From positions 1-18,807 of the forward strand of contig DASPUH010000137.1 of the NCBI GenBank assembly GCA_035622975.1: a DNA stretch of 18,807 bases, written 5' to 3'. This document shows, piece by piece, positions 6,483-15,213 of this stretch (position 1 is the stretch's first letter; every line of letters starts with the position of its first letter). A program made the translations under genes and the position numbers. The notes beneath the pieces are model-generated. The model saw only the letters and a list, made by a program, of their open reading frames with translations. It did not search any database and was not told where the DNA came from. The DNA comes from DASPUH01 sp035622975 (lineage in GTDB: Bacteria; Chloroflexota; Limnocylindria; Limnocylindrales; CSP1-4).

Positions 6483-8883
6483 GGGCGGTGGGGTCCCCCA
6501 TGCGCTGGAGGCTCCACGTCCAGCTCTGGTCATACTCACCGGCCGAGGTCCGGTAGTCGCAGGACCCCGAGATGGCGTCCGCCGTGACGTCGATCGTCCA
6601 GCTCCGGCCGAAGCATGAGTTGGTGGTCGCCGGCCGGTTCGCGGCGTCCTGGAAGATCGTGAAGAAGGCCGGCGCCGGTCCGGCGATGTTGTCGCCGGCG
6701 TTGCACTTGCCCTGCGCTCCCGGAAGCGGTGGCAGCTCGCCATCCCCCCAGTACTGGAAGTGCTGGCCGTCGGCGGTCTTGAGCAGGTACAACGCCTGTT
6801 GCTGCCAATCCGTCTCCGGGACGGGGAAGCCGGTCGCGGCCGCGAGGGTGCCGGATCGGTCGTCGTCACCGGTCACGCAGTGCGCCTCGAAGGACCAGTC
6901 GATCGTCCCGATGGGCTTGTAGATGAGGGGGCAGTCGGTGCCCGGCTCAGGGCTTGCCGCGCCGGAGAGCAGGCAGTCCATGTACTTGGAGGGGTCCTCG
7001 TCCTGGACCCAGATGCCGGTGAACGAGGTCGACGCCTGTCCGGTCTGCTGGCCGTTGGAGTAGGTCCAGCTGACGCTGGTGGACATCGTGCCCTGCCAGC
7101 CGCTGCAGGGCTGGGCCTTGATGGTGACCGCGCCGCTGATGACCGACGACGGGTCGTCGGAGTGGTTCGCGACCACCAGGTACAGCTGGTCGATGTCGTC
7201 GGCGGGGACGTCCCGGCAGTAGGTGAACTGGGTGCCCTCGACCGGTCGTCTCTCCCAATGGTCCTTGACGTGCACGAGCACATCGGCATCCAGGTCGTCG
7301 GTGGGCGTGAGGCCGCTCAAGTCGAGCGTCACGTCGCGTCCGGGCGAGGAGCCCGCCACGTACAGGTAGCGCGCCGTCAGCGCCGACAGGGGCGCCGGCG
7401 TCCAGCTGGTGGTGCCGTCGGTGTCGATGGAGCGGGCATCGATGGGCACCGGCCAGTAGGTGTCGGGGATGGTCGGATCCAGCTGCTGGTAGCGCTTCTC
7501 CGGACCCGGCACGGTGACCTGCCCCAGGATGTCGCGATTGAGGTTGCGGACGGCGAAGTCCCGGAAGTGGTCCTTGAAGGGCAGCTGGGCGTCGATGGCG
7601 GCGTTGACGCCGGCGAAGTCACCCGGCCCGACGCTCTCGATCCGTTGCCACGCCTTGAAGATGGCGGCCGGCCCGGCCTCCTGCTGCATGAAGACGGGCC
7701 AGATGTAGGCCGCCTGGGGATGGCCCCCGTCGGTCGATTCGAGGGACTCCGGGCTGACCTGGAAGTCGTGGAACCAGCCGTGCACCAGGTCGCTCTCGCC
7801 GTAGAACGTCTCCGCCCAGGTGGCGGAGGCGTCCTGGAACCACTGCAGCTGGCCCGTGGCATCGACCATGGCCCGGTAGTTGTGGGCCATCTGGAGGATG
7901 TGGAAGAACTCGTGGATCAGGTCGTTCGTGAACTCGGGGTCGCTTCTCCGGTCGCGGTTGACGAGGAGGAACCCACTGGCGGTGTTGCCGTTGAAGGGTT
8001 CCGACGGGATGGCGGCCGCCACCTCCGGGATCGCGCGCTGCTTGCCCTCGCGAAACACCGACTGGTCCAAAGTGAGGACGTAGACGTCGATGCGCTGGTC
8101 ACCGCCGAACTCCGCGCCGGGGTTGGGGCCCCGGCCGTCCGGCAGCGGCTGGCCCATCCCGGCCGGGACCGGCTGTGTCATGCGCGCCCAGAGGCCGTCC
8201 ATCGTGGCGGCCACGCCGGTGACCACCGCCTGGTCGTCGGCGGGGTCGGCGCTGGCGCACGTCCAGACCTTGAAGTGTGGGCTCGCCGCGCCGGAGTCGA
8301 CCCAGCTGCGGCATTCGTCGACGGCGGCCGTCACGGGGCGGTTCCCGTCGGGCCGGGTGTAGCTCGTGAGGATGGCTGACCCGCCGGTGACGGCCGTGCC
8401 GCCGCTGGCGAAGATGCTGGCCGGATCGGTGGGGCGCACCACGAACGGCTCCAGCCGTGCCTGGTCGGCCGGCGACAGGGTCGGCAGGATGTTGACGATC
8501 TCGTCGAAGAGGCCGTTGTCCTCGAAGACCGATGTCGCCCCGGCGAACTCCGCCGGCAGGCCCGGCAGCCCGAACAACGCCTCGCCGCGGTCGACCAGCG
8601 AGGTCACCAGGTCGATGCGGCCGGCGGCGCGAGCCGCCTCGATCAGCGCCTGGGCGGTAGCTGGTTCGGGTGGCTCGGAGGAGGTCGGGGACGATGTCAC
8701 GCCTGGCGCCTGGGTCGCGGCGGGCTGGCCCGTCGCGCTCCCGACCGCCACCGAGGACGTGGTGGGTGCCGGCGAGGTCGGGGATGGCGACGCCGAGCAG
8801 GCCACGACGATGACCCCCAGCAGCGCGGCCAGGCCGCACCTGACCGGACTGCACCGCGCGTCCCACCGTCGCCTGCCCGCCAA
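6472..8883 (-). CDS. Secreted lipoprotein with HExxH metallopeptidase-like domain
   Basis: 803 residues from TTG (GGGAG about six bases upstream). The signal peptide ends in the lipobox VVAC (Cys29), followed by a Ser/Thr/Pro linker to about 75. The central domain has LIHEFFHILQMAHNY, with HEFFH at 324-328, and DASATWAETFYG with Glu358 about 30 residues on. This is the layout of gluzincin-type zinc peptidases (His, His, distal Glu ligands, catalytic Glu325). After about residue 490 come beta-rich domains with YLYVAGSSPGRDVTLDL and, toward the C-terminus, many cysteines (for example in CLLSGAASPEPGTDCPLIY and KCNAGDN), probably disulfide-bonded outside the cell. I recognise no named peptidase family over the full length, and substrate is unknown. 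Peptidase activity rests on the motif alone. It is monocistronic and points toward the padR promoter. Confidence 0.75.
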   Translation of the reverse strand: MAGRRRWDARCSPVRCGLAALLGVIVVACSASPSPTSPAPTTSSVAVGSATGQPAATQAPGVTSSPTSSEPPEPATAQALIEAARAAGRIDLVTSLVDRGEALFGLPGLPAEFAGATSVFEDNGLFDEIVNILPTLSPADQARLEPFVVRPTDPASIFASGGTAVTGGSAILTSYTRPDGNRPVTAAVDECRSWVDSGAASPHFKVWTCASADPADDQAVVTGVAATMDGLWARMTQPVPAGMGQPLPDGRGPNPGAEFGGDQRIDVYVLTLDQSVFREGKQRAIPEVAAAIPSEPFNGNTASGFLLVNRDRRSDPEFTNDLIHEFFHILQMAHNYRAMVDATGQLQWFQDASATWAETFYGESDLVHGWFHDFQVSPESLESTDGGHPQAAYIWPVFMQQEAGPAAIFKAWQRIESVGPGDFAGVNAAIDAQLPFKDHFRDFAVRNLNRDILGQVTVPGPEKRYQQLDPTIPDTYWPVPIDARSIDTDGTTSWTPAPLSALTARYLYVAGSSPGRDVTLDLSGLTPTDDLDADVLVHVKDHWERRPVEGTQFTYCRDVPADDIDQLYLVVANHSDDPSSVISGAVTIKAQPCSGWQGTMSTSVSWTYSNGQQTGQASTSFTGIWVQDEDPSKYMDCLLSGAASPEPGTDCPLIYKPIGTIDWSFEAHCVTGDDDRSGTLAAATGFPVPETDWQQQALYLLKTADGQHFQYWGDGELPPLPGAQGKCNAGDNIAGPAPAFFTIFQDAANRPATTNSCFGRSWTIDVTADAISGSCDYRTSAGEYDQSWTWSLQRMGDPTALPG

Positions 8884-8959
8884 CCCATACTCCCTGCGTC
8901 CTGTTCGGGAGGGCAGTGTCGCATCCAGCGCAAGCCGTCGGGTGGGTTGCCCCCTCGCG

Positions 8960-9370
8960 TCAGGCGTCGGGTGCGATCAAGCCGACGGTCGGGAAGTAGC
9001 TTCGGTACCGCGCCGCGTCTCGAGTCAGGAGCTGGTAGCCGGCGACGGCCGCATGCGCGCCGATGTAGAAGTCGGGCAGCGGGGATCGTCGGGTGCCCCC
9101 CGTCCGCCGGTAGTGCAGGAACGCTTTGTTCGCCAGGAAGGCGGCCTCATACGGCAGGTGCTCGCGGCGGTACAGCTCAGGCGGAAGGGCCGCCTCGAGA
9201 GCTTCGATCGAATCGAAGCCGATCGAGACCTCCGCGTAGATCAGGGCGTTGATGACGAGGATCGCCTCGTTGGCCGCTCGTTCCAGGGTCGCGGTCGACC
9301 ACGACGCCCACTGCGGATCATCCGTGGCGATGTCCAGGAGCACGTTGCTGTCGACGAGGATCGGCGTCAC
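8960..9370 (-). CDS. vapC: PIN-domain ribonuclease toxin, VapC-like (second pair)
   Basis: 136 residues from a GTG that overlaps the antitoxin stop as GTGA. The four active-site acids are present: Asp7 (ILVDSNVLLDI), Glu47 (IYAEVSIGF), Asp100 (SPLPDFYIGAHA) and Asp118 (LLTRDAARY). The sequence is of a different subtype from the PIN toxin at 5134-5571 (note the DFYIGAHA motif), so the two pairs are not a local duplication. Translation is coupled to the antitoxin. RNA target unknown. Confidence 0.87.
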   Translation of the reverse strand: MTPILVDSNVLLDIATDDPQWASWSTATLERAANEAILVINALIYAEVSIGFDSIEALEAALPPELYRREHLPYEAAFLANKAFLHYRRTGGTRRSPLPDFYIGAHAAVAGYQLLTRDAARYRSYFPTVGLIAPDA

Positions 9371-9603
9371 GACTCGCCCCGGGTGAGCGCCATGATCTCC
9401 GCCGTGCTGAGGGTGACCGTGCGGGCGGCGCGCAGGCGCTGGATCGCGCGCGCCCCCCGGCTCGGTCGCCGGGCCGGACGGGCCTTCAGGATCCGGACGG
9501 CGTCGCCTTCGACGACGAACTCCACCTCGGTCTCCGGCAGGAAGCCGGCCTGCTCCCGGATGGCCTGGGGGATGGTCACCTGCCCCTTCGACGTGATGCG
9601 CAC
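9367..9603 (-). CDS. vapB: AbrB-type antitoxin (second pair)
   Basis: 78 residues from the GTG at 9603, chosen because GGAAGGAG lies ten bases upstream and the protein then begins with the canonical VRITSKGQVTIPQAIREQAGF of AbrB antitoxins. A GTG at 9639 in the same frame would run through the ribosome site. The basic C-terminal half (KARPARRPSRGARAIQRLRAA) and the tail STAEIMALTRGES would contact DNA and toxin. It overlaps the PIN gene by four bases. It follows the saccharopine-dehydrogenase-like gene on the same strand after 87 bp containing two hairpins, so it is likely a separate unit. Confidence 0.85.
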   Translation of the reverse strand: MRITSKGQVTIPQAIREQAGFLPETEVEFVVEGDAVRILKARPARRPSRGARAIQRLRAARTVTLSTAEIMALTRGES

Positions 9604-9648
9604 AGGCGTGTTTCTCCTTCCTACTGGTAAGAGTAACACATAGGGCGT

Positions 9649-9681
9649 GCAGCGATGCTGCCGGTACCGAGAGCGTCTCGG
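9649..9681 (-). terminator. Tandem hairpins after the APC/dehydrogenase operon
   Basis: CCGAGA-GCG-TCTCGG (9667-9681) is a perfect 6-bp stem with a 3-base loop, starting nine bases past the stop at 9691 on the minus strand. A second stem, GCAGC-GAT-GCTGC (9649-9661), follows. No T-tract is seen. Together they could separate the operon from the vapBC pair behind it. Confidence 0.4.
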
Positions 9682-9690
9682 GGTCGCCGT

Positions 9691-10911
9691 TCAGACCAGG
9701 GCCGGGATCAGTTCCCGCACGTGGAACGGGAAGTCGTAGACCGGCATGAGCTCGACGAACGGGTCGGGGTCGAACGCCTCCGGGCCCAGGACGCCGGTGC
9801 CGTGCCACGTGCCACGTTCGATGAGCTCGAGCGCGATGACCGGGTTGACGGCCGTCTGCCACACGACGGCCTGGACGCCGTACTGGCGCATGCAGGTCTC
9901 GTTGTCGGCGACCTGGTACAGGTAGACCTCGCGGTGAGCGCCGTCCTTGACGCCGGTGACCCAGGTCCCGGCACAGGTCTTGCCGACCATCCGGTCACCC
10001 AGGTGAGCGGGGTCGGGCAGGCACGCCGCGACGACGTCGCGCGGCGCGACCATGACGTCACCGACGCGGATCCTGTCCTTGCGGTCCAGGCCCAGCAGCT
10101 TGATCGTCTTGAGGATGCGGATGAAGTCGGCGCCGAGGCCGTACTTGAACGTGACGCGCCGACAGTCCACCCAGCGCGGCACGAGCAGGACCTCCTCGTG
10201 CTCGACGTTGACGCACTCCTGCGGGCCGATGCCCTCGGGGAAGTCGAAGAGCTCCGGCTCGCTGAACGGTTCGGTCGTGTACCAGCCCCGGTCCTTCTCC
10301 CAGATCACGGGCGGATTGAGGCACTCCTCGATGGTGGTCCAGATCGAGAAGTTCGGCGCGAACTCGTAGCCGCGGACCTCCAGGTTCGACCCGTCGCGGA
10401 CGCCGATCTCCTCGATGCGGTCGAAGAGGTGCTTCTGCGCGTACCGGGCGAAGACGTCGGCCATGCCCGGCTCGACGCCCATGCCGACGAGGGCCAGCAG
10501 GCCCTTGGCCTGCCAGGCTGCGGACCGCTCGAACTGGTAGTCCCCCAGCTTGACCCCCGTCGCGTGGAAGGGGTCACTGGGGTGCGGCGCGGACAGCGTC
10601 ATGGCCATGTCGAGGTAGTGGCAGCCGGCCTCGTAGGCCGCATCGAAGATGGCCTCGTTGAACAGCGGCTCGACCGCGTTGACGATCATGTCCACGCGGT
10701 GGCGCCGGGCCAGCTCGACGATCTGGCCGCGGTCACTGGCGTCGACCCGCTCGACCTCGAACTTGCCGGGCACGCGGAGTCGCGAACGGACCTCTCGCAC
10801 CCGGTCGGGGTTGATGTCCGCAAGGACCATCGTCTCCAGCCACGGCCGGTCCTGGGCGATGACCGCGAGCGCCTCGCCCACGCCACCGACGCCCACCAGC
10901 AGGATCCTCAT
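9691..10911 (-). CDS. Saccharopine dehydrogenase family oxidoreductase
   Basis: 406 residues from ATG with GGAGG eight bases upstream. The NAD(P)-binding Rossmann motif opens the protein: MRILLVGVGGVGEAL (GVGGVG at 7-12), with acidic LADINPDRV ending strand 2. Later conserved parts are MIVNAVEPLFNEAIFDAAYEAG, YLDMAM, and VGMGVEPGMADVFARYA, typical of the LYS9/saccharopine reductase/carboxynorspermidine dehydrogenase group (COG1748). These enzymes make or split secondary amines between an amino acid or polyamine and a carbonyl compound using NAD(P)H. Which reaction applies here cannot be read from sequence. It lies 26 bp after an APC amino-acid permease gene on the same strand, so it probably acts on what the permease imports. 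The length is normal and I see no damage. Confidence 0.87.
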   Translation of the reverse strand: MRILLVGVGGVGEALAVIAQDRPWLETMVLADINPDRVREVRSRLRVPGKFEVERVDASDRGQIVELARRHRVDMIVNAVEPLFNEAIFDAAYEAGCHYLDMAMTLSAPHPSDPFHATGVKLGDYQFERSAAWQAKGLLALVGMGVEPGMADVFARYAQKHLFDRIEEIGVRDGSNLEVRGYEFAPNFSIWTTIEECLNPPVIWEKDRGWYTTEPFSEPELFDFPEGIGPQECVNVEHEEVLLVPRWVDCRRVTFKYGLGADFIRILKTIKLLGLDRKDRIRVGDVMVAPRDVVAACLPDPAHLGDRMVGKTCAGTWVTGVKDGAHREVYLYQVADNETCMRQYGVQAVVWQTAVNPVIALELIERGTWHGTGVLGPEAFDPDPFVELMPVYDFPFHVRELIPALV

Positions 10912-10937
10912 CTCACGTTCCTCCCCGGCTCGATCGT

Positions 10938-12503
10938 TCAGTGGCTGGCCGACGGCGTGAACCGCGGCCGATGGACATGCGGGCGTGGTGTGGGTGGCGC
11001 AGCCTCCGGCGATAGCCTGAAGAAGGACGGATCGCGCCGCCACAGCACGACCATCAGCACGAGACCCAGGATCAGGAAAGCGATCGCGATCACCAGCGGG
11101 GCCCCCAGCCCGAACCAGGCGGTCCCTGAATACGAGTTGGCCGGGTCGGCCAGGTCGATCACCGACTTGACGAGGGCCAGGGTCAGCATCACGCCACCGG
11201 CGACGGGCACGACGCCCATGAGCAGGAAGTCCTTGACGCTGTCCAGCAGGCGGTGGCGGTAGTAGATGGCGCAGGCATAGCCCGTCAGCCCGTAGTAGAA
11301 GGCGATCATCAGGCCGAGGGCGGCGACCGCGTCGTAGAAGACGTTCTCCGACACGATCTTGAGGACGACGTACCAGGCGATCGACAGGCCGCCCATCCAG
11401 AGGGTCGCGGTCGTCGGCGTCAGGTAGCGCGGATGCATCCGGGCGAACGCCGTGGGCAGCGCGTGCCGGGCGCCCATCGAGAGGGCCGTCCGCGCCGTCG
11501 GCAGGATCGTCGTCTGGGTGGAGGCCGCCGCCGACGACAGCACGGCCAGGATGAGCAGCTTGTCGAGCGGCGAGCCCAGGACGTCCGTCCCGAGGGTGGC
11601 GAAGACGTCCTCGCCGCCCTGCTGGGCCAGGTACTGGTAGCCGTGGATCGCCTGGGCGGCGATGGCCACGAGCACGTAGGTGGCGATGAGGATGAGCGTC
11701 GAGGTGATGGCGGCCCGCCCGGGCGCCTCGGTGGCGTCGCGCGTCTCCTCGTTCACCGCTGCGGCGGTGTCCCAGCCCCAGTAGATGAAGAGGGCCACCA
11801 TGACGCCCGCCGTCAGGGAGCTCCAGTCGGAGACGTTGAACGGGTTCAGCCAGGCGAGGTCCGGCGTGATGCCGTCGGCGAAGGCGCCGCCGATGACCTT
11901 CACGAGGGCCACGACGACGAACAACGCCAGCGCGAACAGCTCCATCCCGAGGAGCACGATCTGGGTGCGCGCCGAGACCTCGATGCCGACGTAGACGATC
12001 CACGTCAGGGCCACGATGAACAGGACGCCCAGGGCCACGACGGCGACCGAACCGACGTCGAGCTGCCAGCCAAGGACGTCTGCCGTGCCCCACGTCGTGG
12101 GATCGATGTCGAAGAGCTTGAAGGTGTACTGGGCGGCCACCTCGGCAAGGCTGGCCATGACCACGATGTCGGCCACGATGATGCCCCACCCGGCGAGCCA
12201 GCCCGGGATGGGGCCCATCGCCCGGGCCACCCAGGTGAAGCTGGTGCCGCAATCCGGGTCGGCGCGGTTCATGTAGTAGTAGGCGACCGCGATGCACAGC
12301 ATCGGGATGAACGCCACGATCATGATCGCCGGCGAGAAGGCGCCGACGGCCAGGGCGACCAGGCCGAGGGACACGGCCAGGCTGTACGCCGGGGCCGTCG
12401 AGGCGACCCCGATCACGGTGCCCGATACGAAGCCGATGGCGTCAGCCTTCAGTCCCTTCGCCCCGGCGGCCCCGACCTCGCGGATACCTTCGCTCTGCGT
12501 CAT
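10938..12503 (-). CDS. APC-family amino acid permease
   Basis: 521 residues, 12 or more membrane spans, with cytoplasmic termini. The first span has the helix-breaking substrate site of APC transporters: GFVSGTVIGVASTAPAYSL. RADPDCGTSFTWVARAMGPIPGWLAGW matches the conserved loop and third span of amino-acid/polyamine/organocation permeases. A further signature is NEETRDATEAPGRAAI between spans. The C-terminal tail is polar with His/Pro. The start is the ATG at 12503 with GGAGGG seven bases upstream; the frame stays open further upstream but without protein-like character. It is the first gene of an operon with the saccharopine-dehydrogenase-like gene. Substrate unknown; lysine, a polyamine or a related amine would suit its partner (inference). 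Confidence 0.9.
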   Translation of the reverse strand: MTQSEGIREVGAAGAKGLKADAIGFVSGTVIGVASTAPAYSLAVSLGLVALAVGAFSPAIMIVAFIPMLCIAVAYYYMNRADPDCGTSFTWVARAMGPIPGWLAGWGIIVADIVVMASLAEVAAQYTFKLFDIDPTTWGTADVLGWQLDVGSVAVVALGVLFIVALTWIVYVGIEVSARTQIVLLGMELFALALFVVVALVKVIGGAFADGITPDLAWLNPFNVSDWSSLTAGVMVALFIYWGWDTAAAVNEETRDATEAPGRAAITSTLILIATYVLVAIAAQAIHGYQYLAQQGGEDVFATLGTDVLGSPLDKLLILAVLSSAAASTQTTILPTARTALSMGARHALPTAFARMHPRYLTPTTATLWMGGLSIAWYVVLKIVSENVFYDAVAALGLMIAFYYGLTGYACAIYYRHRLLDSVKDFLLMGVVPVAGGVMLTLALVKSVIDLADPANSYSGTAWFGLGAPLVIAIAFLILGLVLMVVLWRRDPSFFRLSPEAAPPTPRPHVHRPRFTPSASH

Positions 12504-12658
12504 GCTCGAGCCCTCCCGCGGTGGCAGCGGCTCGGCCCGCGCCGAACGCGGCAGCCCCGTTGCGTCATTGGTCCACAGGCGGGAGCCGGCCGCAAGTGCC
12601 GAACCGCCCGTTGTTGCACGACACGCCCGGCATCCCGGCTCGGTGCGATGATGGCGGC

Positions 12659-13603
12659 GTGCCCGTCGCGATCGCCATCGCGGGTCTGACCAAGCGCTTC
12701 GGATCCACGCGTGCCCTGGACGGTCTGGATCTGACGGTCCTGACCGGCGAGGTGCACGGGTTCCTTGGTCCGAATGGCTCGGGCAAGACAACGACCATCC
12801 GGGTCCTGCTCGGGCTCCTGCGCGCCGATGCCGGCAGGGCCGAGCTGCTGGGGATGGACCCGTGGCGCGATGCCGTGGAGGTGCATCGCCGGCTGGCGTA
12901 CGTGCCCGGCGAGGTCAGCCTGTGGCCGAACCTCACCGGCGGCGAGGTGATCGACCTGTTCGGTCGCCTGCGACATGACCTTGACCGGCGCCGCCGCGAC
13001 GACCTTCTCCAGCGCTTCCAGCTCGATCCGACCAAGAAGACCGGCGCCTACTCGAAGGGGAATCGCCAGAAGGTCGCCCTGGTCGCGGCGCTGGCGTCCG
13101 ACGCGGAGCTGCTGCTCCTCGACGAGCCGACCTCGGGGCTGGACCCGCTGATGGAGGCGGTGTTCCAGGACTGCATCCGCGAGGCCAAGGCACAGGGACG
13201 AACGGTCTTGCTCTCCAGCCACATCCTGGCCGAGGTCGAGGCGCTGTGCGACCGGCTGAGCATCATCCGGCTGGGGCGGACCGTGGAAGAAGGCACGCTG
13301 GACGAGCTGCGACACCTGACGCGGACGTCGATCATGGCCGAGACGGAGCGTCCGGCGCAGGGACTCGCCGGTCTCGACGGCATCCATGATCTCGAGACCG
13401 ACGGCACTCACGTGCGGTTCGAGGTCGACACCACCGACCTCGACGCCGCGATCCGCCGGCTCGGCGAGCTGGGGATCCGGAGTCTGGTCAGCCATCCGCC
13501 CACGCTCGAGGAGCTGTTCCTCAGGCACTACGGCGACGAGCTGGCGAAGGAGCCCGAGCGCGTCGACCGGGAGCGTGACACCGCGCCCTCGCCGCCCCGA
13601 TGA
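12659..13603 (+). CDS. ABC transporter ATP-binding subunit
   Basis: 314 residues from GTG at 12659, directly before the domain (VAIAIAGLTKRFGSTRALDG). Walker A is GPNGSGKT (37-44), the Q-loop region is around YVPGEVSLWPNLTG, the signature is the degenerate YSKGNRQKV (131-139), Walker B is LLLLDEPTSGLD (151-162), and the switch His is in SSHILAEVE (His188). After about 215 comes the C-terminal extension of drug-export/ABC-2 type ATPases (DrrA-like). The gene overlaps the permease gene as ATGA. It energises export, possibly of a drug, lipid or secondary metabolite. No ribosome site is clear; TGC-GATGAT (12644-12652) six bases before the GTG could be an extended -10 for a leaderless message. The 155-bp divergent gap to the APC gene shows no other clear element. 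Confidence 0.92.
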   Translation: MPVAIAIAGLTKRFGSTRALDGLDLTVLTGEVHGFLGPNGSGKTTTIRVLLGLLRADAGRAELLGMDPWRDAVEVHRRLAYVPGEVSLWPNLTGGEVIDLFGRLRHDLDRRRRDDLLQRFQLDPTKKTGAYSKGNRQKVALVAALASDAELLLLDEPTSGLDPLMEAVFQDCIREAKAQGRTVLLSSHILAEVEALCDRLSIIRLGRTVEEGTLDELRHLTRTSIMAETERPAQGLAGLDGIHDLETDGTHVRFEVDTTDLDAAIRRLGELGIRSLVSHPPTLEELFLRHYGDELAKEPERVDRERDTAPSPPR

Positions 13604-15189
13604 CATCGCTCACCGGGACCGTCGCGCTGGCGCGCTTCATCGTGCGCCGCGACCGCATCCGGATCCTCCTCTGGATCGTCCCGATCGTGGTCCTGGTGGC
13701 TTTGACGGTGGTGGGGATCGAGGGCCTGTTCCCCGATCAGGCGGCCCTGGATCAGACGGCCGCGGCGACCCAGCACAACGCCGCGGCCATCGCGTTCAAC
13801 GGTCCCGCCCAGGGCCTGGACACCGTGGGCGGGCAGGTGGCGTTCCAGTTCGGCGCGCCGGGCATGGTGCTCGTCGGCCTCATGAGCATCTTCATGCTCG
13901 GCCGGCTGACACGGGGCGAGGAGGAGGCAGGTCGCCTCGAGGTCGTGCGCTCGCTGCCGGTCGGCATCCACGCCAACACCCTCGCTGCAGTGCTCACGGT
14001 CGCCGCCATGGACCTCGTCGTCGGCGTCTCTACCGCTGCCGTGCTGGTCGCCCAGGGCCTCCCCCCGGCCGGGTCGGTCGTGTTCGGAGTTTCGTTCGCC
14101 CTCGTGGGGCTGTTCTCCGGCGCCGTCGCCCTGCTGGTGGCGCAGGTCACCGAGAGCACCCGGGTGGTCTACGGCGTCGGCGGGGCGATGCTGGGCCTGG
14201 CGTTCGTACTGCGCGCCATCGGGGACATCGGCGACGGGACCATCTCCTGGCTCTCCCCGATCGGGGTGGCCCAGAAGGCGCGGCCGTTCGCCGACGAGCG
14301 CTGGTGGCCGTTCCTCCTGCTGGTCGTCGTGACGGTCATCCTGGTGGCCGCGGCCGTTACCCTCGCCGTGCGGCGTGACCTGGGCGCGGGGCTGTTCGCG
14401 CCACGGCCGGGCCCCCCTTCGGCAGCGCCGAGCCTGGGGCATCCCATCGGCCTGGCGGTCCGCCTGCAGCGCGGATCGATCGTGGGATGGGGCGCGGCCG
14501 TCCTCGTGTTCGCCACCGCCTACGGCTGGATCGGCCCGACCGTCGATGCGTTCATCGGCCAGAACAAGGCGCTCGCCGAACTACTGGCCGGCGGTGAAGG
14601 CGGGAACCTGACGGATCTCTACTTCGCGACCTCGATCCGGGTCCTGGCGCTCATCGCGACCGGGTTCGCGATCCAGTCCGCGCTGCGGGTGCGCGGCGAG
14701 GAGTCGTCGATGCGCGCCGACCTCGTCCTGGCCACGCCCGTCTCGCGTTGGCGATTCGCGTGGAGTCACCTCGCTGTGGCGTACGCCGGCAGCGTCGTCA
14801 TGCTCACCATCGCCGGCCTGGGGGCCGGCCTCACGTACGGCGTGGCGGGCGGCGGCATGGCGGGCGTGCCGCGCCTGCTCGGGGCCGCGCTCGTCTACGC
14901 GCCGGCCATGTGGATCATGGTCGGACTCGCGATGGCGCTCGATGGATTCACCCCGCGCCTGGTCGGGGCCTCGTGGGTCCTTCTCCTGGCCTGCGTGGTC
15001 GTGGGCTTCCTCGGCGTCGTCCTCGGCCTCCCACGCTGGCTGCAGGACCTGTCGCCGTTCCAGCGAGTGCCCGAACTCCCCGCCGCCAGCCTGGACCTGC
15101 TGCCGTTGGGCGTGATGACGGCCATCGCCGCCGGCCTCACCCTCGCCGGGCTGGTCGGGCTGCGGCGGCGTGATATCGGCCGGGTCTGA
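13600..15189 (+). CDS. ABC-2 exporter permease (polyketide-antibiotic exporter type)
   Basis: 529 residues, about 12 membrane spans in two six-span halves, starting with a short basic N-terminus (ARFIVRRDRIRILLWIVPIVV). The halves are joined near residues 265-295 (RRDLGAGLFAPRPGPPSAAPS) and each contains a paired RGEE element: MLGRLTRGEEEAGRLEVVRSLPV and ALRVRGEESSMRADLVLATPVSRWRFAW. This duplicated layout is that of the TnrB3-type permeases (COG3559, exporter of polyketide antibiotics). It is coupled to the ATPase by an ATGA overlap, so the two form one exporter; one permease polypeptide can provide both transmembrane halves. Cargo unknown. No biosynthetic cluster is seen nearby, so self-resistance or general efflux is more likely than export of a product made here. 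Confidence 0.9.
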   Translation: MTSLTGTVALARFIVRRDRIRILLWIVPIVVLVALTVVGIEGLFPDQAALDQTAAATQHNAAAIAFNGPAQGLDTVGGQVAFQFGAPGMVLVGLMSIFMLGRLTRGEEEAGRLEVVRSLPVGIHANTLAAVLTVAAMDLVVGVSTAAVLVAQGLPPAGSVVFGVSFALVGLFSGAVALLVAQVTESTRVVYGVGGAMLGLAFVLRAIGDIGDGTISWLSPIGVAQKARPFADERWWPFLLLVVVTVILVAAAVTLAVRRDLGAGLFAPRPGPPSAAPSLGHPIGLAVRLQRGSIVGWGAAVLVFATAYGWIGPTVDAFIGQNKALAELLAGGEGGNLTDLYFATSIRVLALIATGFAIQSALRVRGEESSMRADLVLATPVSRWRFAWSHLAVAYAGSVVMLTIAGLGAGLTYGVAGGGMAGVPRLLGAALVYAPAMWIMVGLAMALDGFTPRLVGASWVLLLACVVVGFLGVVLGLPRWLQDLSPFQRVPELPAASLDLLPLGVMTAIAAGLTLAGLVGLRRRDIGRV

Positions 15190-15193
15190 GGGA

Positions 15194-15213
15194 CCATCCA
15201 TCGGACGGGATGG
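15194..15213. terminator. Weak inverted repeat between convergent genes
   Basis: CCATCC (15194-15199) and GGATGG (15208-15213) pair perfectly around an 8-base loop, five bases after the permease stop. No T-run follows. It could act as a bidirectional terminator with the convergent ammonium-transporter gene. Confidence 0.3.

Noticed and set aside
9691..12297. A single 868-residue minus-strand protein fusing the dehydrogenase with upstream sequence
   Set aside because: Sequence before residue 463 is out of frame with the APC permease that occupies the same DNA; GGAGG plus ATG at 10911 mark the true start.
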